Assembly (NCBI GenBank): GCA_029204225.1
Contig: CM055104.1
Span: 26,763,253 to 26,827,252 of the forward strand
Direction: 5' to 3'
Length of the DNA: 64,000 nt
From: Diphasiastrum complanatum
Taxonomy: Eukaryota; Streptophyta; Lycopodiopsida; Lycopodiales; Lycopodiaceae
How positions within the stretch are numbered: the first letter of the stretch is position 1; each line of letters opens with the position of its first letter. The translations under genes were made by a program, and so were the position numbers. Shown in pieces: positions 1-10,492 of the stretch. Under the pieces are notes generated by a model that saw only the letters and a list, made by a program, of their open reading frames with translations, made no database searches and had not been told where the DNA came from.

Positions 1-190
1 TTTTTAAAGATGAAATGGTCGTGGGATTGGAAACTTTTTAATACTTACATGTGCAAATGCCTTCTTTATCATCTTAAACATTGTTGCATATGCTTCTCTA
101 CTGATGCTAGAAAAATCACATGCCCCTTGAAGTGTCCAATATTTTTTCAGCTTCATTCATAATGTTATTAGTAACTGAAGCCTTAATCTT

Positions 191-792
191 TTACATTTTG
201 TTATTGTTTAACATTGATTTCATGGATTTAGAAGTCAAAATAGAACGTAGTGAGTTTCCAATGGAAATCTCATCGGCCAAATGGCCTTCAGCAACCAATA
301 TTGATCTGCATTGCAAACATAATGTTCATAAAGTTGTCAGTGGAGATTAGGACAATCATAGTATTCACAGTAGCATAATAAACAAATCAATAGAAAGTTG
401 ACATTAATAAATAACAGTGATTATGATTGAAGCTAAAAGTTCAAGCAATATTAAACCAAATAAGCTATAACTTACTTGAAAGCATGGGATTTTCTTTTTC
501 GATAACCTCCTCTGGATGATAGATCACATATATCCTTGGTTATCAATCTTTTCCTCTTGTTGTTTTTGAACTTTTTGTTGAGCACATCTATATCTTTAAC
601 AAGAGACAAATATGAGATACGGATGGATTGAAATGCAGTTTTTATCTCATCATTACTAGTTGTAAAATGACGCAAAGAAGATTTCAACGTTTGGATCTCC
701 TTCTTGAACATCTCATTTTCTTCCAAATAAGTTTTCAACTTTGTAGATTTTTCTTCGGACTCATCATTATTGATTGGATCTAATGATTGCAT
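191..792 (-). CDS. Possible two-exon gene, unknown 143-aa protein
   Basis: I do not recognise this protein. Exon 1 (476-792) starts at ATG and ends two bases into a Lys codon. A GTAAGT donor follows at 475-470. An acceptor ending GCAATGCAG stops at 306. Exon 2 (191-305) supplies the missing base of the Lys codon and stays open for 37 more codons to TAA at 193-191. The intron would be 170 bp, normal for plants, and the phases match. The product is rich in Lys, Glu and Ser, with a possible coiled coil around residues 15-75 and a basic cluster KNNKRKR at 76-82 that could be a nuclear signal. It has no retroelement motif. It could be a gene remnant or the end of a gene extending past the window; the splicing is inferred. 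Confidence 0.35.
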
Positions 793-1385
793 GTTGGTTG
801 AATAGTCAAAATGATGCTTAGGTAGTGATTTTTAGCCAAAATTGGAGTTTTTAGACTAGAAATGGGCTATAAAAACCATAATTGATTGAAATCAGAACTC
901 GTAGTGCTTGCATGTAATTTATTTACAGGTATATGGGTCTGATTGCACTTAATTGTGGATTTGATCCACAAGATTTGGTCAAAAAACATGGTTTTTTCAT
1001 GGTTTTTGGACTAATTTTGGGAATTTTCCCAAAATTCTTGGCCAATACTTTTCATGCACATTTTTAGAGGTGTAACGAAGCTTTCCTAAGGCTTTCATGA
1101 AGTTTGGTTAGGATTGCACACCATTAAGAGTCTCAAAAAGTAAAAAAATAGTGTATTTTTTTTGAGCTTGAATAACTTTTAATTGGTGGTCTGAACCTGC
1201 TGGATTTTTTTACAAGCTTAAAGATACGATGGATTTCCTCTGATTTTATCCATCATGCATCCAAATTGGTTGTGTGAGGCTTAGGCACCATGATGTTGAA
1301 GTTTTGTTTGTTGAAGGAGTCCAAAATCTATGATCTGAGCTTATGATTACTTGTTGAACCTGATAGAAGCCTCTATGCCTCTCTA
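793..1385. other. No gene seen; small inverted repeat
   Basis: AT-rich DNA with no convincing open frame on either strand. At 1013-1036 there is an inverted repeat with 11-base arms (AATTTTGGGAA and its complement) around two bases. Its role is unknown. Confidence 0.4.
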
Positions 1386-1786
1386 ATGAACCTTAGAAGA
1401 GTGCTTGTAACCTCTGATTGGATGCATATCTATGTATTGCCAAGTGATATAGTTAGTGATAGGGATCCTAAATTTACAGGTCACTTTTGGTTAGTTGTAT
1501 TCCATAAGCTAGAAACCTCGCTTAGTTTTAATTCTACTGATCATTCTAAATCAGATGGCTCGACGAAGAGAACGTAGTTGGTTTATATGAAGATCTTATC
1601 CATTTGGAGGACTTATCGCTTAGTGTACCTTTGGAACCTAAAAGAGTAATCAGAACCAAAGATAAACAATTGAGAAATCATTCTATCTCTGAGTGCTTGA
1701 TTAGGTGGAGGGGTCAGACTGAGGATGATGATTCATGGAAAAAAGTTGAAAGGATAAAGAAGAACTTTCCTAGTTTTCACTTCTGA
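1386..1786 (+). pseudogene. Ty3/gypsy integrase core plus chromodomain, broken
   Basis: The first frame (1386-1577) holds DIVSDRDPKFTGHFW followed by a decayed THSKSDG-type stretch. This is the second catalytic Asp region of a gypsy integrase, where the family usually reads SDRD-KF-S-FW and HPQTDGQTE. The second frame (1604-1786) resembles a chromodomain: the EPKRVIRTK start, LIRWRG and DDSWKKVE match the usual LVKWKG and ATWE positions, ending at FPSF. These are the C-terminal parts of a chromovirus polyprotein in the right order, but much of the integrase between them is missing and there are frame breaks. A purine tract and an LTR follow directly, so this is the 3' end of a plus-strand element (family R). 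Confidence 0.7.
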
Positions 1787-1819
1787 AGACAGAAGTGGTT
1801 CAAGGGGGGAAGAAGGTTA

Positions 1820-2396
1820 TGTCCATGTCCAATATGAGAGATTTAGAATAATTCCTGACACAAATAGTCGGTTTTTCCAGTGTATATGGTTATTAGTTAT
1901 GCCTCGTCATTCTGGGCTTGGCCGGTAAAATAATTAATAATCATATGAGGGCCCAGACCTATATTTGGACATAGAAGTACTTGCATGGTGTTTGACTGCT
2001 ATAATACAAGAATAGGAGGTTAATTGCTTATTCAGGTTGCATGAGGATCTAAGAGAAATATTCTCTCCTCATGGGAGAAATTATATACTATGGAAACTCG
2101 CCCATCTCCCGATTGGAATTTCTATATTGCTTGGGTGGTTTTGCTCCACGGGGGTCCTTTTGTTTGGCATCCCTCCATCTTTTCTAATCAACCCCTTCCT
2201 TTCACCTACAATCATGATGAATGTTAGTTTGTGTAGGAATAGAGTTAAGGGAGAGTAGTGTTAGTGGTGAGTAGAGTTAAGGGAGAAAGTAGGAAACTAA
2301 CTAAAAATAGCATCTATGCAAAGTTAGGTACCTATCCAGTGATCTAACCCTTGTTGACAGGCAGGAGGGCTACTACGCAAGATTTTCGACCCTACA
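1820..2396 (+). mobile_element. 3' LTR of gypsy family R
   Basis: A polypurine tract (AAGGGGGGAAGAAGG, 1802-1816) precedes a TG start, and the LTR ends CCTACA. The last 180 bases match, in reverse complement, the LTR at 38954-39692, including the GACAGGC...GGGCTA stretch near the end. A middle part matches the LTR piece at 23529-23910 (gggcctt...aggccca). The copy is diverged and shortened. At its right edge it cuts into the RNase H of a minus-strand copia fragment. Confidence 0.6.
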
Positions 2397-2914
2397 AAAA
2401 ATATTGTATAAGCACTTGTGGACTTTCTATCCACCTTATCACCTGCAAAATTTGAATTTGAAAAGGCAACAAGGCTTAAATCATGTATTTTAAAACAAAG
2501 TCCATAGTCTTGAGTAGATGCAACATATCTCAAGATCCTCTTCCCCTTTTTCCAATCATGGATCTTTGGATTTTGTATGCTTTGACTAAGCTTATGCACA
2601 CTAAAACTAAGATCAGCCCTAGTGATAGTGAGCCATATTAAAGAGCCTATTAGACTTCTAAAAAGTGTGATGTCCTCAAAGGATGCTTCATCACAAGTTT
2701 TAGTGTCTTAAAGACTCCATAGGAGTATCTATGCTTTTACAATCTTGCATTTTAAACTTCTTAAGCATAGATCTTACATAACTTTCTTGAAAAATGAAAG
2801 CTAAGTCATTAGAGATTTTAATCTCTAATCCAAGTACATGATGTAAAAATCCAAGATCTTGCATTTTGAATTACTTTTCTAAGGAGATCTTGGTATCAAC
2901 TAGCAAATCCATGT
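2397..2914 (-). pseudogene. Copia RT C-terminus and RNase H fragment (A')
   Basis: Read leftward on the minus strand this gives MQDLGFLHHVLGLEI, then LIWLTITRADLSFSVHKLSQ, then NWK-like KKGKRILRYV and FAGDKVDRKSTSAYTIFF. That is the end of a Ty1/copia reverse transcriptase and the start of its RNase H, with several stops and frame breaks. RNase H is cut off at 2397 by the family R LTR. On the other side it begins at the YVDD region of RT, directly against an LTR end at 2915, with no gag or integrase between. It repeats residues also present in the larger RT piece to the right, so it comes from a different copy. Confidence 0.7.
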
Positions 2915-3270
2915 TGATAAATTTTATAGTTTTTAGGACAATAATGATTGTACTTTACAATCATAGAGAGTTATTGGTTGCTTAATCAATGGATCTATCA
3001 AGTTTTACACATTAGATCTTGATCTAGATTCACTACACTTGGATTTAAGCAAAAGCAATGGATCAACACATCATTAATTAGTGAAGGAGGCTTCACACGT
3101 GTGGAGTACTGTCCACAGTGCGGCATGCACCTGAAACAACAAGTACAATAATCCTAAATAGCAATCATTCATAGAAATCACAAGACAAATGATTAGAAAC
3201 CTCACAAAAGTGTAGAATGCAAAAGTCTCATCAATCTTCTTAGCAAACTGATGATTCTTTTATGGATCAA
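2915..3270 (-). mobile_element. LTR fragment, element A family
   Basis: This 356-bp stretch matches 7007-7364 nearly base for base (same TGATAAATTTTATAG end, same orientation) and then diverges. It is the 3' part of an A-family LTR. CACACGTGTG lies at 3094-3103, about 183 bases from the LTR end, as in the 7007 copy. Its left edge is fused to copia RT sequence rather than to a primer binding site, so it is a deletion product. Confidence 0.75.
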
Positions 3271-3313
3271 GTGTTGGAATATCAATCCACACTCTAGAGA
3301 GAACTATCAAACA

Positions 3314-3380
3314 GGGCGGATAGCTCAGTGGTAGAGCATCCCATCCGGTATGAGAGAGATCCTGGGTTCGAATCATCTGG
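3314..3380 (+). repeat. tRNA-derived sequence (SINE head or tRNA pseudogene)
   Basis: It contains good RNA polymerase III promoter boxes: A box TAGCTCAGTGG at 3321-3331 and B box GGTTCGAATC at 3365-3374. The D stem GCTC/GAGC pairs perfectly and an anticodon stem pairs with one mismatch. The T stem and acceptor stem do not pair and base 33 is C, so it is not a working tRNA. It interrupts the copia RT frame just after EFQM. A tRNA-derived SINE head or a captured tRNA pseudogene would both fit; I see no poly-A tail. Confidence 0.45.
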
Positions 3381-4261
3381 AACTCACTAGATAAATCAAC
3401 TTTTACTTCATCATCATTTCCTATCAAAATGATGTCATCAACATAAATTACCAAAATGATGATCATTCCGTCATTACATTTGAAATATAAAGAAGGTTCA
3501 TAAGCACTTAGTACAAAGCCAAGAGAATAGAGAAAATCATGCAACCTAGAGTAACAAGCTCTAGGTGCTTGCTTCAAGCCATATAGGCTCTTCCTTAAGT
3601 AGCACACCTTTTGTTCCTCACCAACCTTGATGAAGCCCTCGGGTTGCATCATGTAGATTTCCTCTTCTAAGAAGCCATTCAAGAAGGCATTTGTCACATC
3701 CATTTCGTAGAGATCCCACTTGAACAAAGTAGCAATGCAAATGATTAATCTAATAGTTACAAGCTTAGCTACAGGTGCATATGTATCTTCATAATCCAAT
3801 CCTGTTATTTGAAGAAATCCCTTAGCAACAAGCCTAGCTTTGTACTTACTAATAGATCCATCTTGATTGTACTTTATTCTATAAATCCACTTACATGCAA
3901 GTGGTTTCTTCCCTCTTGGAAGATTTACAAGATTCCAAGTATGATTTTCTTCTAATGCATCATACTCTACTTGCATTGCATCTCTCCAAACTTTAGATTT
4001 ATATGCTTCTTCAAAAGATGATGGTCCTTCAAGCAATGTAGCTAAGAAGGAGTAAGAGGTAGAAGGTGTAGAGTCTTCCTTTTGCTTTCCCTTGTCCACA
4101 TAGGTGAGCATTGAGGGCTCGGCCTTGGTTCTTGATGACCTTCTCGGCCCCTTTTGACTTGAATTCATGTCTCCATCCTCGGGTTTGTCAAGATCTTGAA
4201 TGCACAATGGGTTAGATCCATTTGACAAGCTCTTAGCAAATTGTGACTCATCAAAAAGTAC
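3381..4261 (-). pseudogene. Copia reverse transcriptase, element A
   Basis: The frame 3260-4228 gives a Ty1/copia RT: WRDAMQVEYDALEENHTW, CKWIYRIKYNQDGSI, KARLVAKGF, DVTNAFLNGFLEEEIYM, SLYGLKQAPRA and the catalytic YVDD. It copies element RNA into cDNA. The sequence before it (RRSSRTKAEPS) is the linker after integrase. The reading continues through YVDDIILIGNDDE to EFQM and then runs into the tRNA-like insertion and LTR fragment, so the palm C-terminus and RNase H are missing here. It continues the integrase to its right after small frame breaks. Confidence 0.8.
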
Positions 4262-4703
4262 ATCCTTGTTTACCTTTACTTTCTTGGATATAGGATCATA
4301 TATCCTATAGCCCTTCTAGTTTCTCCATAGCCAACAAAGATCCCTTTGAAGGAGGTAGCATCTTCTTTCCTTCTAGTCTCCAAAGGGATGTGAACATAAC
4401 AAATACATCCAAAGATCTTAAAATATTTTACATTGGGTTTCTTATCAAACAAGTCCTGATAAGGTGAGATCCCATCTATAGCACTACTAGGAAGTCTATT
4501 ACACAAGTAATTAGCACATGTTATATCTTCTCCCCAAAATGAGATGAGAAGTGATGCATCAAGTCTTAAAGACTTTGCACACTCACATAGACTCCTATTT
4601 TTCCTCTCGGCCACCCCATTTTGTTGGGGGGTGTAGGAACAAGGTATTGCAATTTAATGCCATTGATCTCACAAAAGTCTTTCATTTTATTGGAGGTGTA
4701 CTC
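4262..4703 (-). pseudogene. Copia integrase C-terminal half, element A
   Basis: The reading shows EYTSNKMKDF, then MAERKNRSLCECAKSLR, SFWGEDI, YLCNRLP and KIFGCICYVHIP, the second half of a copia integrase core plus the region before RT. The catalytic DNGGEY motif reads DNA-stop-EY at the junction near 4704 because GGA has become TGA. A small frame shift lies near 4630. It joins directly to the gag-protease-integrase frame on its right. Confidence 0.75.
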
Positions 4704-6413
4704 TCATGCATTATCACATCTTAGTACTTTGATGGAAGTACTAAGTTGTTTCTCTACTAGAGACTTTAACTTAATGAAAGCCTCATAAACAAGATTTTTC
4801 TTTGATAGTAACTCAATCCATGTGAATCTAGTACAATCATCTATAAAAGTTACATACATCAAGGCACCTCCATTACTTGCATGTGAAAAACTATGTACAT
4901 TAGAATGTATGAGATCCAAGGGAGAGAGAGATCTTGATGAAGATCTCTTGTAAGAGGATTTGTGTGACTTTGCAAGGCCACATGCCTTACACATTTTTCC
5001 ACACTTCTTGAAAGCTCTTGGTAGGCTGAGAGCTAGTTCCTTGCTTGCCATTGACTCCATAGATTGAAGATTAGGATGGCCTAATATTTTATGCCAAAGC
5101 TCCACTTGAGTTAGCTCCTCCCTAGCCAAGTTCACACTTTCATTTGCAACATTAGCATCCAACTTGAAAAGTCTACCTTGCTTAATGCCACTAGCTATGC
5201 ACTTAGCATTTTTCAAGATGGAACAAACTCCATTCTTGAAATGTACATCTAGACCATTGTCCATTAATTGTCCTACAATAAGCAAGTTTTTTAAAATGGT
5301 AGGAACATACAAAACATTATCTAGATCTATCCTTTTAGATGTGCCTAAGCAAAGAGGTATAGACCCTATGCCATCTATCTTGCATGCTTGATCACTAGCA
5401 ATGTACATTGACTTCTTAGAGTCATTACAAGATAGAAGAGTAGAAAAATAATGCTTGTTAAAAGACATGTGGGAACTAGCCCCACTATCTATCCACCATG
5501 TGTCTTGACTTGAAGTTGGTGTAGATGCAACCATTGAGGATGTGTTGAATCCATCCTCATCTTCTTCCTCTTGAGAAATGTTCCCTTGATTTCCATTGGC
5601 TTGTTGATTTTTCTTCAAGTAACATTCTGAGGCAAAGTGTCCTTTCTTTCCACAAAAGAAACACTTGAGTTTTGCCTTGTTCTTCACCTTGCCTTTGGAA
5701 GTAGATCCTCCATTCTTCATCTCGGCCTCCTTGCCTTGATTCTTCTTGAATGGATGTTGCTTCTTCTTGCCTTTAGATGTAAAGTTTGCTTTCTCCTCTC
5801 CTCCATTAAGTGACATGCCATCCATTCTTGTCTTGAGGTGTATAAGCCTACTCTCCTCGGCCACAAGAACATTGTGCAACTTTTTAATGGATGGAAGAGT
5901 GTCTTGAATGGCAAATGATTGGACTAGGTTGGTGAACTCATCACCTAGACCATTCAAGATGATTTGTACTAGCTCTTGATCTTGGATCTTCTCTCCTATT
6001 GCACTTAACTCCTTGTTCAGAGATTTGATCCTAAGGACATACTTTTGTCCACTCTCTCCACTTCCTTTCATGCTTTGGAAAACTTGATTTCTTAGCATGA
6101 GGATTCTTGAAGTATTATTGGATTCGTAGATGATCTTTAATGAATCCCAAGCCTCTTTGGATGAGGTACAAGAAGACACCTCTTTCAGGAGGTCATTGCA
6201 TACATTTAACTTTATGCAATGTAGAGCTAAGCTTGCTCTCTTCTTGTATTTGGCTTGTTATTGGGGAGTTTGAGGCTCTTCCTCAACTCCTTGAACTATG
6301 TCAAATAGATCATGGATCACTAGGAGTGATTCCATTCTCACTTTCCAAATGGAATAGTTTGTGGAAGTGAGTCTCTCACTTGATTCCATCAAATATTCAC
6401 CCATGGATGACAT
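4704..6413 (-). pseudogene. Copia gag-protease-integrase, element A
   Basis: The frame really begins at ATG 6413-6411 (MSSMGEYLMESSERL), with one in-frame TAA at 6260-6258 where other copies have sense codons. In order it shows the UBN2-type gag, a zinc knuckle CFFCGKKGHFASEC that packages RNA, the aspartic protease site WWIDSGASSHM, the integrase zinc region (LWHKILGHPN ... CKACGLAKSHK) and the first catalytic Asp (FIDDCTRFTW). It ends at RCDNA-stop. Apart from two stops it is well kept, so A is among the younger copies. Its PBS and 5' LTR lie to the right. Confidence 0.85.
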
Positions 6414-6994
6414 TGTAGAATGAATGTTCTTCTTAAAATCACAAAGATTTCTGAATTTTAAAAGATCTATGAAAGGCCTAAAGCTTACAAGAATGCCTAT
6501 AGGCTTGTCTCTATCAAGCTAGCACACAAGCTTGAATGATACACAAAGATCTTGCCAAAAATTCCTAGCTTTCACTCTCACAAAAAAAATTGCTTTACAC
6601 TTTTCTTAGAGATTTCACTTCAACTAAGGATATGAACAAATCAGCCTCTAAGATCTGATTGTAGACTCTAGGAAGAAATTCTTCAATGATCCAAAACTCT
6701 ATTTGGTCATAGGCATTAGCCAGATTGAATCTAGATCAATACTATGCTTCAAAAAGCACAAAAATTGAGCTAGTATTGTGATTTTGGGACCAACAAACAC
6801 AAAGTAACTTGAAATGAAAGTTGTTGTACGGTTTCACACGTGTGAAAAGTACATACACAGCCTCCAAGTCGTTTTGATCCAAATGAATTCAAGCTATCAC
6901 TCTAGATGAACTTGCCCTCACTAGTATTGGCCAAAAACAAAATTTGCCAATGATCTTTACAAGATTTATGATTAAATGATCACTCTCTTACTTA
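6414..6994 (-). other. 5' untranslated leader, element A
   Basis: About 580 bases lie between the gag start and the primer binding site. No ORF is visible. CACACGTGTG occurs at 6835-6844, about 170 bases from the LTR end and opposite the LTR copy on the other side of the PBS. Confidence 0.6.
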
Positions 6995-7006
6995 GCTCTG
7001 ATACCA
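6995..7006 (-). promoter_or_regulatory. Primer binding site (Met-i tRNA), element A
   Basis: The minus strand reads TGGTATCAGAGC directly after the LTR end. This is the standard plant copia primer site, complementary to the 3' end of initiator-Met tRNA, where minus-strand cDNA starts. Confidence 0.85.
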
Positions 7007-7741
7007 TGATAAATTTTATAGTTTTTAGGACAATAATGATTGTACTTTATAATCATAGAGAGTTATTGGTTGCTTAATCAGTGGATCTATCAAGTTCTAC
7101 ACATTAGATCTTGATCTAGATTCACTACACTTGGATTTAAGCAAGAGCAATGGATCAACACATCATTAATTAGTGAAGGAGGCTTCACACGTGTGGAGTA
7201 TTGTCCACAGTATGGCCTGCACCTAAAACAACAAGTACAATAATCCTAGATAGCAATCATTCATAGAAATCACAAAACAAATGACTAGAAACCTCACAAA
7301 AGTGTAGAATGCAAAAGTCTCATCAATATTCTTAGCAAAATGATGATCCTTTTATGGATCAAGTACATCCACGAGTCTGGTATGGTGGCAGGTCTTCACA
7401 CGTGTGAAGAGTGCCACATCACTCAGATCTATCCATTTGATCCATATCCAAAAGTTGACCTTCTAGAATATGGCTAAAATCCAAAAAGCTAGTCTCCTAG
7501 AATATAGGAATATTTCCTACAAAATAGGATCTAAGGAAAATGGTCAAATCTTATCTTCTAGTACTCTATACACACGTGTGAACATCCACTTGCCATGTGG
7601 GAGCATTTACTCTTGCACATGCAAGGAAAAGCTAATTTCTAGGTGACTAGTCAACTTGACTAAAAAACTAGTCATATCATGTTCACACTAACTAGATTGA
7701 TACAAAATCAATTTAGATATATACTGTGAAAATTGTCAACA
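7007..7741 (-). mobile_element. 5' LTR, element A
   Basis: The inner end is fixed by the PBS. The outer end is probably TGTTGACAATTTTCACAG, starting at 7741 on the minus strand and similar to the start of element H's LTR. CACACGTGTG occurs at 7186-7195 (about 183 bases from the inner end), 7397-7406 and 7571-7580. Bases 7726-7741 also read as the plus-strand start of the next LTR, so the exact outer edge is uncertain. Confidence 0.75.
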
Positions 7742-8379
7742 TTTCCTAGCTAGTTTGAGGCCTAAATTGGCTAAAATTGTAAATAGTTTTGGTTCTGGAG
7801 TTTTGCACGTGTGAACCAGGCCACAATGTTTTTATTTACTATATTTTTTCAGTATGATGAAGTGTCAAACTTCATACCCTTCAAAATGAGACCATTTTGA
7901 TGTATTTTGGTCATATAAGCCATTTTTAGCTATTTTTCCTATATAGGGAATATCTAGGGTCAAGTACCTTCTAGAGAGAGGAGAGAGAGTCATCTTCCTC
8001 ATCCATAAATAGTAGGGAAGTCGTGGAGAACAGGTTGGAGAAACCTTTTGTATGCTTCATTGAGATCAATAGATCATTGTCATTGTTTCTTCCTCCATTG
8101 AGAGCATTGTTGTGTGTATTGTCTTCAAGCTATTGTGTATGATCTTAGGTGCTTTCCAAAAGTGTTAGGCTGATGTATTATGGACTGTATAATGTTATTT
8201 TGGGCCGCACTTGATGTTTATGGAAGTTTCCATTTGTGATAAATGCTTTTTGATCAAGTTCTTTGCATTCTAGGTAGCATAGAATGTGTTGCCAATTCCT
8301 AGCTTATGTAGTTTGGAGTGCAAGCATTCAAGCCAATGATCTTGGAGTTTAGATCCACTTAGGATCTGTATTTTTCACA
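7726..8379 (+). mobile_element. 5' LTR, element Q
   Basis: It starts TGTGAAAATTGTCAAC, like the LTRs of elements B, D and G (TGTGAA...), and ends TTTTTCACA just before a PBS. CCATAAATAG near 8005 may be its TATA box. CACGTG lies at 7806-7811. It overlaps or abuts the outer end of element A's LTR head to head. Confidence 0.7.
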
Positions 8380-8391
8380 TGGTATCAGAGC
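8380..8391 (+). promoter_or_regulatory. Primer binding site, element Q
   Basis: TGGTATCAGAGC immediately follows the LTR end TTCACA; Met-i tRNA type. Confidence 0.85.
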
Positions 8392-9551
8392 TGGTTGGCT
8401 TCTATTTACAGTAAGTATTCCATTTTTGGTGATATTTGGATGTTTGATCAAGTTCTAGCATGATTTTGCATTGCTTTGTTGATCAAATCTTACTAACCTT
8501 TGTTTTGTGAGTTGAACTTGTGGATCAAAAGCATATTTCAGGTCTATTGAAGATCAGAGGCTGAAAAGAAACTATTTTGGATCAGATCATAACACCTAAT
8601 CATTTGTGATTGTGAGGCTTGTGCATATTCAATACTAACAATGTTCTTTTCAATCCTATTGTTGACAATCTCCATTCTTGGATGAACACTCTCCTTAAGT
8701 GGATGAAACTTCTCCTTAAGTGGATGACAAATGCTCTTTTGAGTGAGTTGTAATTCTCCTAAAGGCTGAGCAAAGCTCCCATTTGGATGAAAGATCCCCT
8801 TTTTTGGGTGAACATATTGTAAGCTCCATTGTGAAGAGCATATTGTAAAGATTGTCATCAATTTTGGCATAAATTTTGGTGTACTTTGTTGAGCATGTAA
8901 GTAACTCTCCTTATGTAATTTGATTGGAGCATTTGCTGGAAGGTGTTAACCATTATGCAAGTGTGTTTTCAGGTTCTTAACAGGTTGAGGAACATTCTCA
9001 TGTGAAGTGATCTTAGATCTACATCTAAACACCAAGATTTGACAAGATAGTGAAGCTAGTCTTGTGATTCACTAAGTGTGCTCATTCATTCACCTCTAAA
9101 TCTTGTATTTATCACTTGCTGGAGTTTATAAACTTTTAGAAGTGTGGTTTACATGTGGTTTTACAGGTTGAATCAATATCTTAGTGTGTTGATCATATGT
9201 TGATCAAGTTTGTTCATTACTAGGTAATCTTGGCATCCTAGTTTTGGGTATTTTCTAAGAATGCAAGTAACTCTTCACACCATAACTTGATTTGGTCACT
9301 TGCTGGAAAGTTTGAGAGCTTAAGCAAGAGTGTGTTCAGGTTGGTTTGATTTTGTAATCCATTCTTAGTGTGTGCAAACTGTTGCATGTGTTTCAATCTT
9401 CCTTTCTATGCTTGGAAACCATCTAGGTTCAAGATAGAAGTATTTTAGGGTCCTAAATCTTCATAGATCTCTTTATCTATCATTTGTTGAGAGAAAAGTG
9501 AGTGCTAAGTGCTTTAGGACAGAACCTAAAAGTTGAAGAAACATTAGAATC
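8392..9551 (+). other. Long untranslated leader, element Q
   Basis: This 1.16-kb leader is long for a copia element and has no credible ORF. Near 8690-8730 a short unit CTCCTTAAGTGGATGA is repeated. Its second half is a degenerate tandem repeat, listed separately. Confidence 0.6.
8885..9440 (+). repeat. Three degenerate 183-bp tandem units in leader Q
   Basis: The phrase with TTGCTGGA, then a Gly-rich-looking stretch, then AAGTGTG or GAGTGTG and CAGGTT begins near 8930, 9114 and 9298, a step of about 184. The preceding phrase AAGTAACTC is at about 8897 and 9263, two steps apart. Repeat units have diverged but the spacing is regular. Confidence 0.5.
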
Positions 9552-10454
9552 ATGGCTTCCAATGGTGGGATCATGCTAGAGTCTAGTGAAAGGTTGAGTT
9601 CATCAAACTACTCTACTTGGAAAGTGAGGATGGAGTCCTTACTTGAGTTGAATGAACTCATGGACATAGTTGCAGAAATTGAAGAGAGACCTCTCACACT
9701 TCAAGAGCAACAAAGGTTTGATAAGAAGGCCAAAAGGGCTCTTCATATCATTAAAATGAATGTTACAAATGAACTTCTCAAGGAAGTTGGAAAGTGTCAA
9801 AGTGCAAGTGAGGCATGGAATGCCTTAAAGAAGCTCTTTGAATCAAAGTCCACATCTAGGGTATTGACCCTAAGGAGACAAATATTTTCTAGTAGGCAAA
9901 GAGAGGGTGAAAGTGCTCATGCATTTATCTTGAGAGTTAAGTCCCTAAGTGATGATTTAGCATGCATTGATGAGAACATAAAAGATGGTGAAATAGTCCA
10001 AGTTATGTTGAATGGTTTGCTAAATGAACATGCTAACCTTGTGCAAAGTTTTGCCATTCAAAGAGTCTTGCCAAGTGTGGTTGACTTGCAAGAAATCTTA
10101 TTGGCTGAAGAACATAGGTTGCAATCAAAGCTTGATGGTGCATCCTTGCAAGGTGGAGGTGAAGAGGCTTTCTTCACAAAAGGCAAATTCAAGGGCAAAG
10201 GTAAAGGCAAAGGGAAATGGTCCAAAGGTGGTAACTTTGATCATGATGATCACTCTTCCTCTTCCTCTTCTACTAAGAACAATAAGTCAAAGTTCAAGTG
10301 CTTTTATTGTGGGATAAAAGGTCATTTTGCAAATGAATGTTATAAGAAGAAAAGAGAGCAAGGAGAGAGGCAAGGAAATCTTACAATAGATGAGGAAGAA
10401 CATAACACATGTGAATCACTTGTTATGACTTCAAGTTTGTTAGCCAATGTTTGA
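9552..10454 (+). pseudogene. Copia gag, element Q (300 aa, rest lost)
   Basis: The open frame gives MASNGGIMLESSERLSSSNY, the UBN2-type gag start shared by A, B, D, G and H here. Further signs are TWKVRMESLL, a central helix-rich domain, a Gly/Lys-rich linker and a zinc knuckle CFYCGIKGHFANEC near residue 255. Gag forms the particle and binds RNA. The frame itself is intact to a stop at 10452-10454, but no protease or pol follows. About 45 bases later the sequence switches to the opposite-strand RT of element B. The chosen start fits the family. Confidence 0.8.
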
Positions 10455-10492
10455 TCAATATTTACAATAACCAATGTCAAGTGAAAAGGGAC

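Noticed and set aside
3314-3380. A working tRNA gene
   Set aside because: The T stem and acceptor stem do not pair and base 33 of the anticodon loop is C, so only a tRNA-derived relic is supported.
8544-8870. Minus-strand 108-codon frame in leader Q
   Set aside because: It lies antisense in a repeat-rich untranslated leader and its His/Pro pattern comes from the repeated CTCCTTAAGTGGATGA unit.
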